From Halostreptopolyspora alba (GTDB lineage Bacteria; Actinomycetota; Actinomycetes; Streptosporangiales; Streptosporangiaceae): 64,000 nucleotides of DNA. Shown piece after piece: positions 35,396 to 43,864 of the stretch. The stretch's first letter is position 1; each line of letters opens with the position of its first letter. The notes below the pieces were generated by a model. The model was not told the origin of the DNA. It did not search any database and saw only the letters and a list, made by a program, of their open reading frames with translations. The position numbers and the translations under genes were made by a program. The stretch lies in the NCBI GenBank assembly GCA_003725585.1, contig RJMB01000002.1, positions 248,001-312,000 on the forward strand, written 5' to 3'.

Positions 35396-36493
35396 TCAGG
35401 AATCGGGCTCGGCGATGCGTAGGTGGTGGCTCTCGCCGTCGGTGAGGAATGACGCCAGCTCCTGTGCCTGCTCGGCGACGCTGGTGCGTTCGGTCCGGGA
35501 GAATCCGCGCAGCGGGGTGACGACCACAGTGTCGGCCTCGACGGTCCAGGTCGCCTCAACCCGACCATCGACCAGGACAAAGCGAGCACCGGTGACCGAC
35601 AGGCCGCGGTGGGCGTCGTCGATGATGCGGGTGCGGTCGTGGTAGCCGAGGATCGCGTTGTCGAACGCCGGCAGGAACCGTACCGGGGCGGGGGTGTCGG
35701 GGTCGGGGCGTGGCGCGTCGGGCAGGTCCAGCAGTTCCCGGCCCCGCTCGTCGCGGAAGGAGACCAGCTCCTGGCGTAGCGCGGCGACCGCGGCCGGCAA
35801 CCCGGCCAGGCCACACCAGGCGCGCAGGTCGGCCGATGCGGCGGGGCCGAACGCGGCCAGATAGCGCCGTAGCAGCGTTTGCCCCACGGGATCGGACTCG
35901 TCCGAGGACGGCGGGTCGATCTCGCGGCCCAGCCAGGCCGAGAGTAGGGCGTTGCGCACTGCCGCCTTCGTGCGCCACAGCCCGCGCGGTGGCAGTTGCG
36001 CCATCGGGACGAGGGAGACCAGCCCCTCCCCGAGTGCCCGGGTCCCCGGCGTGGGCCAGCGTTCGGTCAGTGCCCGCGCGAGCTCGGCCGTCGATCGGGG
36101 CTCGCCGTCGGCCATCACCGCACGGCCGGCCGCGGCGAGTTCGTCGAGGTCCACCCTCTCGAACTCGCGGCGGAAGACCCCGAGCACCCGCTGACGCAGC
36201 ATGGTGTCGTGGCGGGCCCGCCAGGCCAGGGCGTCCTCGGCGGTGACGAGGTGGATGGTGCGGCGCATGAGGTGGGTCCGCACCACACCGCGCCCGGTCA
36301 GCAGGGTGGAGAGCGCCTCCGGGGTGAATCCACGCAGCCGGCTCCAGAGCCCGACGAAGGGTTCCTGTGGTTCTTGTGCCTGCATGCCGCACAGGTGCGC
36401 GACGGCGTCGAGCGCTGGCATGTCGGCGTGGTCGAGCAGCAGTTGTCGGGCCAGCGTCGCGCGGTTGAGCGCCCGGGTGTCGAGAACGGTCAT
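35396..36493 (-). CDS. AlkZ-like winged-helix DNA glycosylase (HTH_42)
   Basis: A 365-residue protein of the HTH_42/AlkZ-YcaQ family, which removes alkylated or cross-linked bases from DNA. GMQAQEPQEPFVGLWSRLRG (about residues 36-55) contains Gln-Ala-Gln, the QxQ form typical of AlkZ-type rather than the QxD of YcaQ. Winged-helix repeats follow (GRGVVRTHLMRRTIHLVT; GEPRSTAELARALTERW), and VDGRVEATWTVE closes the C-terminal beta domain. AlkZ protects a producer of azinomycin; the target here is unknown. A fragment of the same gene lies at 29571-29690. Confidence 0.85.
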   Translation of the reverse strand: MTVLDTRALNRATLARQLLLDHADMPALDAVAHLCGMQAQEPQEPFVGLWSRLRGFTPEALSTLLTGRGVVRTHLMRRTIHLVTAEDALAWRARHDTMLRQRVLGVFRREFERVDLDELAAAGRAVMADGEPRSTAELARALTERWPTPGTRALGEGLVSLVPMAQLPPRGLWRTKAAVRNALLSAWLGREIDPPSSDESDPVGQTLLRRYLAAFGPAASADLRAWCGLAGLPAAVAALRQELVSFRDERGRELLDLPDAPRPDPDTPAPVRFLPAFDNAILGYHDRTRIIDDAHRGLSVTGARFVLVDGRVEATWTVEADTVVVTPLRGFSRTERTSVAEQAQELASFLTDGESHHLRIAEPDS

Positions 36494-36498
36494 CGGGC

Positions 36499-36642
36499 TC
36501 AGACCGCGGCGCGCTCGTCGGTCAATCCGGGCGCCAGGGTATGGCCGCTTCGGTCAACGGCCTCGGTGCCGCGCGTGGGGGAGGGCGTGGTCGCTGCGGT
36601 CACGGTGGCCGGGTCCTTCCGGTTGTTCACGTTGATGGGCAT
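36499..36642 (-). CDS. Possible small protein, 47 residues
   Basis: Reads MPINVNNRKDPATVTAATTP and ends ERAAV six bases before the glycosylase start. No family recognised; no clear ribosome site, though GAGCGT lies six bases before the ATG. An inverted repeat GGACA-N5-TGTCC lies upstream at 36666-36680. It could be a translated leader for the glycosylase gene or chance. The remaining gap to 37050 holds no other candidate. Confidence 0.3.
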   Translation of the reverse strand: MPINVNNRKDPATVTAATTPSPTRGTEAVDRSGHTLAPGLTDERAAV

Positions 36643-37050
36643 GAGACCACGCTCGCAGGGGAAGCGGACAGGTTGTGTCCTTTTTGTTCTGGGATTCGGC
36701 TGGTCGGGCCGGACTTGTGTGAGGATGCCTGTCTCGGCGCGGCTGGTGGGGTCGGCGCGCGACGTGCTCACCCCGGTCGCTCCGTGGTGACCGCGGATCG
36801 ACCGGGGTGTTGCGCGACAGGCGCGCCCCCACCTCGGCACCGGTCGAGGACAACTCGCCTTCGCGGTGGGATGCTGAGGGTTGCCGGAGTGTTGGGCGTT
36901 GGTCAGCCCAGTGGTCTCATGACCATGGCACCAGAACCTGAGTCGTGTAACCCGCAAACCCACCGTCCGCTGGGAAACTCGACCAGGAGGTCGGGGCAGG
37001 TCTGGGCGCCAACACCCGGCGTGGCTAGCCCTGTTGCGCTGGGGTGTCGC

Positions 37051-37680
37051 TCATGCGTCCGGCGATGCGGGGGCCCGGGGCCGGGTGCGCTGGCCGCAGA
37101 CCCCCACGGCCCGCCGCACCATGGTGTCGTCCTCGAGTATGTCCAGCAAAGCCATGGCATAGTCGGCCCGGCCGAGCTTCCAGTCGCCGCCGGTGGCGTT
37201 GGCCTCGAAGTCGGTATGTACGGCGCCGAGAGGTGGGGTGTCGGTGAGCATGGTCGCTCGGACGATACTCCAGTCCAGGTCGCTGGCCTCCAGCATGCCC
37301 TCGGCGCGGACCAGGTCGGCGTAGACGGCGCGGAACCGCAGCCAGACCAGGTCGATGATCGGGCGGGGCCGCGTGGCCACCACCGAGCGGCTGCTGGTCA
37401 TTACCAGGCGTCGCACACCGGCGTGCTGCATGGCGGGGACGAGGGTCCGCACGATCGCGCTGGCGCCGACCGCCATCACCACCGCGTGCTGGTCCCGCAG
37501 GGCCTCGCGCACGGTGTCGGGGTCGGTGGCGTCGCCGGAATGCACCCGCGGCACCCCGGTGAACCCCGGGTTGTCCTGCGCGCGCCGGGCGAGGGCGGTC
37601 ACCGTGTGGCCGCGGCCGGCGGCCTGTTCCAGCAGGTGTTGGCCAGTACGGCCAGCCGCACCCACAACCAGGATCTTCAC
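37051..37680 (-). CDS. NAD(P)H-binding oxidoreductase (atypical SDR)
   Basis: A 209-residue Rossmann protein: ILVVGAAGRTGQHLLEQAAG (residues 3-22) is the NAD(P) site, RLVMTSSRSV (about 90) the central strand and LDWSIVRATMLTD (about 135) the family C-terminal strand. Likely an NADPH-dependent reductase of unknown substrate. Its ATG overlaps the stop of the upstream SnoaL-like gene by four bases, so they are co-translated. Confidence 0.82.
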   Translation of the reverse strand: MKILVVGAAGRTGQHLLEQAAGRGHTVTALARRAQDNPGFTGVPRVHSGDATDPDTVREALRDQHAVVMAVGASAIVRTLVPAMQHAGVRRLVMTSSRSVVATRPRPIIDLVWLRFRAVYADLVRAEGMLEASDLDWSIVRATMLTDTPPLGAVHTDFEANATGGDWKLGRADYAMALLDILEDDTMVRRAVGVCGQRTRPRAPASPDA

Positions 37681-38141
37681 GCTTCCTCCGGGGTGCGCTC
37701 GGTGGGCTGGCGGCGGGTGTTGTGGAACGCCGTGATCCGCCAGTCGCCCTGGTCCTCCTCGACGAGCACCAGGGTGGCGAGTGAGGCGCGGTCGTCCGCC
37801 AGTTCGGTGGCGCCCTCGGGCCGGATCCCGCCGCCTTGCTGCATCACGGCCACGCCGGGGCGGATGATCCGCGGCGGGGCGCTGGTCGAGGGGTCGCCGC
37901 CGCTCTGCATCCGGGAGCCGCGCAGCGGCCCGTCGAACAGCCAGCGGTGGACCTGCTCGATCTCGGTACGTCCTCGCATGATCTCGCCGTTGAAGGCGAC
38001 GTAGCTGGCGTCCTCGGTGAACTCCGCGCCGTAGGCCGCGGCGTCGCCCGCGTTCCAGGCCTCGGCGAGCCGTTGCAGGGTGGCGGCGATTGCCGCGCGG
38101 TCACGCTCGGCAGCGTCGTTGGGGTGGGCGTACGTCGTCAT
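37677..38141 (-). CDS. SnoaL/DUF4440-like protein (SgcJ/EcaC family)
   Basis: A 154-residue NTF2-fold protein. AIAATLQRLAEAWNAGDAAA (about residues 16-35), DASYVAFNGEIMRGRTEI (about 43-60) and WRITAFHNTRR near the end are the SgcJ/EcaC pattern; relatives act on polyketide or sugar intermediates or have unknown roles. AAGGAG lies five bases before the ATG at 38141, which I prefer over the GTG two codons upstream. First gene of a two-gene operon with the reductase, downstream of the PadR gene. Confidence 0.8.
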   Translation of the reverse strand: MTTYAHPNDAAERDRAAIAATLQRLAEAWNAGDAAAYGAEFTEDASYVAFNGEIMRGRTEIEQVHRWLFDGPLRGSRMQSGGDPSTSAPPRIIRPGVAVMQQGGGIRPEGATELADDRASLATLVLVEEDQGDWRITAFHNTRRQPTERTPEEA

Positions 38142-38285
38142 GGTCACTCCTTGTCGGGTGGTTGTTTCCGTTCGCCCGTGTCCCCTGGCTAAGCTCTGAG
38201 GTGCTGTCCGGGAGCCGCGCCGCGGGCTGCGGGCCGTGGTTCCTCTCCGGGCGGGGCGGTGGCACGCCCCGCCCGGATCCTGCGG

Positions 38286-38921
38286 TCAGTCGTCGGTGGC
38301 GGCCCCCTCCTCCCCAGGCGGCGGGACCGCGTCCCCTTCTTGGCGCGTGACCTGTTCCGGAGACCACGTGAGCCGCCCCGATCCCAGGTCGTCCAGTATG
38401 GTGCGCACCCAGGCCAGGTCAGCCTCCGCCCGCGCCCGCTCGTATTCGGCCTCCAGCAGCAGCAGGCGGGGAAGCTCGCCCGCGGTGGCCCGAAGCGCCG
38501 CGTCGTGCTCAGCGGACTGCCGTTCCAGGGCCGCGGCGCGGTCCCGCAGCGCCGCGGCCACCTCCTCCGGGGGCAGTCCGCCGACGAAGGACAACGCCGC
38601 CACGAAAAGGGTGGAGTCCCGGTCGGGAGTCCGCAGCAGCCGACACTCCCGTTCCCGCAGCTCCTGTCGTCCGGCGTCGGTGAGGGCGTAGACGGTGCGC
38701 TCCGGGCGCGGTCCGGGACGCTCGGAGGCGACCGGCTCGATGAGCCCGCCGCGCCGCAGTCGGTTGACGGCGTGGTACATGCTCCGCGGCAGCCCGGTCA
38801 CGAAGTCCTTGTGCCAGTCGACCATCATCCGGTGCATGTCGTAGGTGTGCCGCGGCCCGGTCCCCAGCAGTGCGAGCACGGTCAGCCCGACCAGGTCCCG
38901 GTCCTCGCGGCGCAGCTCCAC
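38286..38921 (-). CDS. PadR-family transcriptional regulator
   Basis: A 211-residue regulator: winged helix at about residues 8-80 (VLALLGTGPRHTYDMHRMM; AVNRLRRGGLIEPV; VYALTDAGRQELRE) and a C-terminal helical dimer domain (about 95-190). PadR proteins repress detoxification genes and release on binding phenolics or drugs. GTG start after GGGGAGG. Likely controls itself and the SnoaL-reductase pair downstream. A perfect palindrome lies 48 bp upstream. Confidence 0.85.
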   Translation of the reverse strand: MELRREDRDLVGLTVLALLGTGPRHTYDMHRMMVDWHKDFVTGLPRSMYHAVNRLRRGGLIEPVASERPGPRPERTVYALTDAGRQELRERECRLLRTPDRDSTLFVAALSFVGGLPPEEVAAALRDRAAALERQSAEHDAALRATAGELPRLLLLEAEYERARAEADLAWVRTILDDLGSGRLTWSPEQVTRQEGDAVPPPGEEGAATDD

Positions 38922-38969
38922 GGTCGCCTCCCCATCCCCATCGTTTTATTGCGCATTTCATTATGGCAA

Positions 38970-38989
38970 CTTGCCTTATAGAAGGCAAG
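38970..38989. promoter_or_regulatory. PadR operator candidate
   Basis: CTTGCCTT-ATAG-AAGGCAAG: perfect 8-bp arms with a four-base spacer, in an AT-rich stretch 48 bp upstream of the PadR gene. TTGCC...GGCAA within the promoter is where an autorepressor would bind. Confidence 0.6.
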
Positions 38990-39387
38990 GGGGTGAATGT
39001 CGAGAAGGCGCGGGCACGGTCCCGGGACGAGCCGGGCCCGGCGGTGGCCGGCGCGCTCCAGAGCGCGACGCGGAACCGGGGCCGGGGTTCGGTCGTCCAG
39101 GTCGACGCCGAGACGGCCGCCGCGCCGGTTGAGCGGAGCTGTGCCTCTACGGTGCGCAGGGACGGCCGGCGACGCCGCTGGCCAGCCGGGTCTGCCACCC
39201 TCAAGACCGCCGCCCTGATCGACGAAACGTAGCCCGGAGTCAGTCCGCCACGAGGCGGCCCTACCCCACCGTCCGTACGGCTGGCCATGGCCGACGGCTT
39301 CACAGCCGAGTGCTCCACGCAGGACGTTCGCCGTTCCGGTGACCTGTGCAAAGGCGTTGATCACTCCTGCCACCGGCCAGGGGGCGC
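38990..39387. other. Gap without a recognised gene
   Basis: Open frames run through on both strands but none resembles a known protein or has a good start. It holds the 3' side of the acetyltransferase gene at its right end. Confidence 0.35.
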
Positions 39388-40224
39388 TCAGCGCCCGTGC
39401 TGGAGCGTCCGCAGCCGGTAGTGGTAGCCGTAGGCGTGGGCGAAGCCGGCGCGTGCGTACAGGGCGCGCGCGGCCGTGTTGGACCGTGTCACCTGTAGGT
39501 ACAGACCGGTGATCGCCCGCTCGGCGACCCATTGGGCGCCGGCCCGCAGGATCGCCGCCGCCACACCCCGGCGGCGGTACCCGGGATGGGTGGCCATGCA
39601 GTAGACGCCCGCCCACCGGTCGTCGCCGCCGACGAACGCGCCGATCCCGATGGTGCGGTGACCATCGTCGATGCGTGTGTAGGCCGCGGGAAGGTCGACC
39701 TCGGCGATCACCCGCTCGGCCAGTGCGCGGCTGTCGTGCTGCGCGTCGAGATCGACGAACGCCTTCAGCCATCCTGGGGTGGGAGCGTCGTCGACGCGCA
39801 CCGTCCAGGTGGGGGGATGTGGCGCGGCCGCGACAGCATCGGCGGAGGCGGTGAGCACCTGGACCGGCGTGTCGAACCGGTAACCGCGTTCGGACAGGTA
39901 CGTGTCGAGTTCGGTGTGCTGTGCGGCGGGGCTGACCTGGATGGCGGCGGGCAGACCACGGTCACGGTAAAACGCCTCGACGGCTGCCAGCCCAGGCCGG
40001 CCGCCGTCGGATGACAGCGGCAGGGCGGTGTTGCCGGAACGCAACCGCCTCATGCCCGGTGTGTGGCGCAGCAGCCAGCCGTCGACACGGTGGGAAATCG
40101 GAGCTGGCCACGCGCTGGTCGCGTGCCGCTCGATCCGTTGGGCATCGACGGGTGCGACCCCGGTGTCGGTAGTGCGGCCGTGCCCGACCTCGTACCCGTC
40201 GTTACGCACACCCGTAGTCTGCAC
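39388..40224 (-). CDS. GNAT-family N-acetyltransferase
   Basis: A 278-residue acetyltransferase. The acetyl-CoA site YCMATHPGYRRRGVAAAIL (about residues 207-225) is the GNAT motif A, and LQVTRSNTAARALYARAGF (about 242-260) is motif B. The N-terminal 140 residues form a second, degenerate GNAT-like unit (GLPAAIQVSP; LDTYLSERGYRFDTPVQVLT), as in two-domain actinomycete acetyltransferases. Substrate unknown. The GTG start at 40224 is uncertain (another GTG at 40209). Confidence 0.82.
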   Translation of the reverse strand: MQTTGVRNDGYEVGHGRTTDTGVAPVDAQRIERHATSAWPAPISHRVDGWLLRHTPGMRRLRSGNTALPLSSDGGRPGLAAVEAFYRDRGLPAAIQVSPAAQHTELDTYLSERGYRFDTPVQVLTASADAVAAAPHPPTWTVRVDDAPTPGWLKAFVDLDAQHDSRALAERVIAEVDLPAAYTRIDDGHRTIGIGAFVGGDDRWAGVYCMATHPGYRRRGVAAAILRAGAQWVAERAITGLYLQVTRSNTAARALYARAGFAHAYGYHYRLRTLQHGR

Positions 40225-40294
40225 CGGAGCCCGTGGTGCCGCGACCCCAAAAACGACTTTCCGGCGCCGTACGGGCCATCTCTAGACTGCCGGT

Positions 40295-41122
40295 ATGAGT
40301 GACACCGGCAGCGTTACCGACCTGGTCGAGAACAACCGGCGGCACTGGGACGAGCGGGTGCCGATCCACACCGCGAGCGCGTTCTACGACCTCGACGGGT
40401 TTCGCGCCGGCGACGAGGACATCGACCGGTTCCAGCTCGACGAACTCGGTGACGTCACCGGCCTCGACCTGGCCCACCTGCAGTGTCACGTCGGCCTGGA
40501 CACCCTGTCCTGGGCGCGACGCGGCGCCCGCGTCAGCGGCCTGGACTTCTCCGCCCCGGCGGTCCGGGAGGCCGCCGACCTGGCCGTCGAGCTGGGGCTG
40601 GACCATCGGGCCCGGTTCGTCACCGCCGACGTCTACGAGGCCATCGGGGTACTCGGGGCGGACGCCTTCGACGTCGTCTACACCGGCAACGGGGCGCTGA
40701 TGTGGCTGTCCGACATCGCCCGCTGGGCACGCACCGTGGCCGGCCTGCTGCGTCCGGGTGGGCGGCTCTACCTGGCGGAGTTCCACCCGCTGACCGGTGT
40801 TCTCGACGACGCCCACGGTGCCACCGCCGTGCGTGACTATTTCTCCCGCGGCGCGCGCACCTACGACTCACCGGGGTCCTACTCCGACTGGGATGCCGAG
40901 ACCACGTACAACACCGTCACCGAGTGGCACCATACCCTTGGTGATGTCATCAGCGCCGTGGCCGGGGCCGGATTGCGTGTGGAGTTCGTCCACGAACACG
41001 CCACGATCCCGTTCCAGCGTTATGGCGCGCTCGTCGCCGACGGGGCGCGCTTCGTCTACCCCGACCAGTGCGCGCGTCTGCCGTTGATGTACTCGCTGGC
41101 CGCCTCCGCACCCGCGAGGTAG
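40295..41122 (+). CDS. SAM-dependent methyltransferase
   Basis: A 275-residue class I methyltransferase of the actinobacterial type starting NNRRHWDERVPIHTAS. HLQCHVGLDTLSWARRGARV (about residues 61-80) replaces the usual GxGxG motif I, which is normal for this subfamily, and SGLDFSAPAV follows. LLRPGGRLYLAEFHP (about 151) and WHHTLGDVISAVAGAGL (about 210) complete it. Substrate unknown. TAGACT ends seven bases before the ATG and no ribosome site is seen, so the message is probably leaderless. Confidence 0.85.
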   Translation: MSDTGSVTDLVENNRRHWDERVPIHTASAFYDLDGFRAGDEDIDRFQLDELGDVTGLDLAHLQCHVGLDTLSWARRGARVSGLDFSAPAVREAADLAVELGLDHRARFVTADVYEAIGVLGADAFDVVYTGNGALMWLSDIARWARTVAGLLRPGGRLYLAEFHPLTGVLDDAHGATAVRDYFSRGARTYDSPGSYSDWDAETTYNTVTEWHHTLGDVISAVAGAGLRVEFVHEHATIPFQRYGALVADGARFVYPDQCARLPLMYSLAASAPAR

Positions 41123-41302
41123 CGAGGGGCTACCAGGTGCGGGCGGAGCTGGGGCGGATGGTACGCACCGTCTTCGCCCACGGCTACCTCGCCCACGAGC
41201 AGCGCTTCCTGCGTGGCCTCCGTTGTCTCGTGGTCGATTCGATGTGTCTGACAACTTCACGCCTGATCCGGATCCCGGTGGTGGACGCGGGCCACTCGTT
41301 CT

Positions 41303-41878
41303 TCAGGGCGAGGGGTGCTGCGTGGGTGACGGTGCATGTGAGGCGAGCAGATGCGCGGCGATGGTCTTGGCGCGCAAGGCAGGACCCGGGTTTCGCTCGC
41401 GTAGCGCGGTGGCGGTGGCGCCGTCGATGAGCAACATGAACTCTGCGGCCAGTGTGCTGTGGTCGGTGTAGCCGGCCTTGATGAGAAGCTCCTCGATGTA
41501 GTTGGTGACCGCGTTTTTGTGCTGGGCCGCGATGAGGTGTACCTCGCTGTCCACATCGGAGATCTCCGACATCGCGTTGACAAAGGCGCATCCTCGGAAT
41601 CCGGTCCACTCGGACCGTTCGGCGAGTGCGTCGAACACCGTGAGCGGGTCGCCACCGAGTGCCGTGACACGCTCGGCCAACCACTCGCGGTACCGGATGT
41701 CGTATTCCCGCAGCATGGACGCCACCAGATCGTCCTTGCTCGCGAAGTGCCGGTAGAACGACGCGCGTCCGACACCGGAGGCTGCCAGCAGCCGTTCCAC
41801 ACCGACCGCACGGATTCCTTCGGTGTAGAAGAGCTCCTCCGCTGCGCCCATGAGGCGCTTCCTGGCTTGGGTCGGCAT
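41303..41878 (-). CDS. TetR/AcrR-family repressor
   Basis: A 191-residue repressor: helix-turn-helix at about residues 8-52 (AAEELFYTEGIRAVGVERLL; GVGRASFYRHFASKDDLVA), then a ligand-binding helical domain. Divergent from an MFS exporter 123 bases away, so it probably represses that exporter and itself. TAGGCT lies six bases before the ATG, with GGAGG inside the spacer. Nested inverted repeats in the shared promoter are its likely operator. Confidence 0.9.
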   Translation of the reverse strand: MPTQARKRLMGAAEELFYTEGIRAVGVERLLAASGVGRASFYRHFASKDDLVASMLREYDIRYREWLAERVTALGGDPLTVFDALAERSEWTGFRGCAFVNAMSEISDVDSEVHLIAAQHKNAVTNYIEELLIKAGYTDHSTLAAEFMLLIDGATATALRERNPGPALRAKTIAAHLLASHAPSPTQHPSP

Positions 41879-41902
41879 GCCTCCAGCCTACCCGGTTTGA
41901 CC

Positions 41903-41955
41903 GAAAATGGAACCAGTCAGTACCGTCTTTGCGGTACCGATCGGTTCCATTTTTC
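41903..41955. promoter_or_regulatory. Nested inverted repeats, TetR operator candidate
   Basis: Outer arms GAAAATGGAACC (41903-41914) and GGTTCCATTTTTC (41943-41955) are complementary apart from one extra T. Inside them GTACCG (41920-41925) and CGGTAC (41932-41937) form a second inverted repeat. Both lie between the divergent TetR and MFS genes. Confidence 0.65.
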
Positions 41956-42001
41956 GTTGGGTGTCGCCGGACGTCGGAGTGGCAGGAGAGGGAGGACTGA
42001 G

Positions 42002-43180
42002 ATGGGACGTTGGGGGGTGCCGGCGCTCGGTTTCGGCACGTTCGCCATCGGCACTTGCGAGTTTGTGCTCGCCGGGGTGCTGCCACAGATGAGTACCTCT
42101 CTGGGGGTGTCGATGGCTGCCGCGGGACAGGTGGTGACGACGTTTGCGGTGACGTGCGCGATCGCCGCGCCCGTGCTCGCCACCGTTACCGCGCGGTGGC
42201 CGCGTCGGCGGGTTCTGCTGATAGCGGCGTTGGTCTATGTGCTGGGCGTTGCCGCGACCGCTATGGCGGATTCGTTCACCGCGGTGCTGCTGACACAACT
42301 GGTCGCGGCTGCGGCCACGGGTGTGTACATACCGACCAGCGCGGTCACCGCCGCAGCGCTGGTGCCGGAGCACCGGCGCGGTTGGGCCATCGCCGTCGTC
42401 ACCACCGGACTGACGGCGGCGGCAGCACTGGGAGCCCCCTTGGGGACGGCCCTCGGTGGCCTGTTTGGCTGGCGGATCACTATGTGGTTCCTCGCCGCAC
42501 TGGCCGGCGTCGGAACAGCGGGACTACTGGTACTGGTGCCGGACCGGGTTCCGGGTTCAGCGGTCGACGGACTCCGAGCCCGGCTCGCACCGCTGCGCAA
42601 CCGCACGGCGCTGGTGCTGCTGGCCACCACCTTGGTTGGATTCACCGCTGTCTACATCCCCTACACCTACATCTCGGTGGTCTTCGCCGGTGCCACCGGA
42701 GGCGACGGTGTACTGCTGTCGGTACTCATGTTCGTTCTTGGAACACTGGGCGCAGTGGGTAACTTCGGAGCCGGCGCGCTGGCGGACAGGCTCGGCGGCA
42801 GGAAAGTCGTCACCGGCGCACTGGGCATGTTGGCGATCTGCCTGTTCGCCCTTCCCCTCGGTTCTGGATCCTTCCTATCCGCACTGGCACTCGTGGCCGC
42901 ATACGGAATGACCGCGTTCGCGATCACCACCCCGCAACAACACCGCCTGATCTCACTGATGCCCGATTCCGCTTCGATCCTGGTATCGCTGAACGCGGGG
43001 TTTCTGTACCTGGCGATCTCCCTGTCCGGCGTACTCGGCGCAGCCAGCATTCAATGGCTGGGCGGCAGCTGGCTGAGTGTACTCGCGGCCCTGCTGGCCA
43101 TGTGCGCCCTCGCCCTGTCCGAGTGGGCAGCACGGCTTACCTCTTGCACCCACCCCCAATCAGCACAAGTCAGCCTCTGA
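42002..43180 (+). CDS. MFS transporter, 12-TM DHA1 (AraJ/Cmx-like) family
   Basis: A 392-residue exporter with twelve hydrophobic spans. FAIGTCEFVLAGVLPQMSTS (about residues 13-32) is the signature of the CmlA/AraJ/SotB-type DHA1 group and RWPRRRVLLIAALV (about 65) is motif A. Members export drugs such as chloramphenicol, or sugars. The ATG at 42002 has GGAGG six bases upstream. Paired with the divergent TetR gene. Confidence 0.9.
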   Translation: MGRWGVPALGFGTFAIGTCEFVLAGVLPQMSTSLGVSMAAAGQVVTTFAVTCAIAAPVLATVTARWPRRRVLLIAALVYVLGVAATAMADSFTAVLLTQLVAAAATGVYIPTSAVTAAALVPEHRRGWAIAVVTTGLTAAAALGAPLGTALGGLFGWRITMWFLAALAGVGTAGLLVLVPDRVPGSAVDGLRARLAPLRNRTALVLLATTLVGFTAVYIPYTYISVVFAGATGGDGVLLSVLMFVLGTLGAVGNFGAGALADRLGGRKVVTGALGMLAICLFALPLGSGSFLSALALVAAYGMTAFAITTPQQHRLISLMPDSASILVSLNAGFLYLAISLSGVLGAASIQWLGGSWLSVLAALLAMCALALSEWAARLTSCTHPQSAQVSL

Positions 43181-43189
43181 GACCAAGAG

Positions 43190-43365
43190 CATGCCTCATC
43201 ACCCGAGGGCGAGACGCCGGTGGCAGCTCGTGAGGAAGCCGATTGCTAACATGGCCAAGCGGTTCCGGGCCTCGCCTCCCCGACGCCGGGTGAGACGCCG
43301 GTAGGTGTCCAGTCACGTGATCGGCTCGACGGTTTCCCACAGCCCATCACCGCACGGATAGCCAT
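43190..43365 (-). mobile_element. IS5-type transposase scar, N- and C-terminal ends joined
   Basis: The minus strand reads DGLWETVEPIT, stop, LDTYRRLTRRRGGEARNRLA, then MLAIGFLTSCHRRLA and a stop. The first piece looks like the start and the second like the end of an IS5-group transposase, with everything between deleted. No terminal repeats were identified. Confidence 0.4.
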
Positions 43366-43382
43366 ATGGCCCAAGGAGGGGC

Positions 43383-43790
43383 GTGAGCGTACTCGTCGCG
43401 GGGGTGGGCGCATCCGGCTTGTTCCTCCTCGCGTTGGTGTTCCTCCGGCTGGCTCGTCGGATGCGCGATGGCACGTTGCCCCGCAACGGATTCGTCGGGA
43501 TACGTACCGCGGCGACGACACACTCGGAGGCGGCCTGGTCGGCCGGGCATCACGCCGCCGAACCGTTGACGCGGGTGATCGCGTACGTGGCTGTGGTCGC
43601 GGCGGTCGTGACCGTGGCCTTGGCGCTGTTGCTACGCCTGGCGGGTGTGGCTGACTCCGTTGCTGTGATACCGACACTGGTCGCTCTCGGGGTTGGCTGC
43701 GGGACCGTGTTCGCTCTCAACGGGTGGGCGGCCGTTGTGGCCAGTCGCGCGGCCCGAGGCCACCACACCTCAGGCGGCCGTGACGGGTGA
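43383..43790 (+). CDS. SdpI-family membrane protein
   Basis: A 135-residue protein with spans at about residues 4-24, 65-86 and 92-118. Between the first two lies RRMRDGTLPRNGFVGIRTAA, then AWSAGHHAAEP, the SdpI hallmark (PN-x-x-G-I-R-T...W...H). SdpI gives immunity to the SdpC toxin in Bacillus; actinomycete members lack SdpC and their role is unknown. GTG start after AAGGAGG. Confidence 0.83.
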   Translation: MSVLVAGVGASGLFLLALVFLRLARRMRDGTLPRNGFVGIRTAATTHSEAAWSAGHHAAEPLTRVIAYVAVVAAVVTVALALLLRLAGVADSVAVIPTLVALGVGCGTVFALNGWAAVVASRAARGHHTSGGRDG

Positions 43791-43841
43791 ACCAGAGCGG
43801 GGGCACCCGAGGTGGACGCGGGGACACGACGCAGCGGCTCG

Positions 43842-43860
43842 CGTCCCCGCGTCGGGGACG
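43842..43860. terminator. Bidirectional hairpin between convergent genes
   Basis: CGTCCCCG-CGT-CGGGGACG, perfect 8-bp stem with a three-base loop, between the stop of the SdpI gene (43790) and the stop of the amidohydrolase (43865). A second pairing, GACGCGGGGAC at 43814 with GTCCCCGCGTC at 43842, competes with it. Confidence 0.55.
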
Positions 43861-43864
43861 AACC

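Noticed and set aside
38882..39772. Long minus-strand frame running upstream of the PadR gene
   Set aside because: It overlaps the acetyltransferase in another frame and has no recognisable domain; only the acetyltransferase frame has GNAT motifs.
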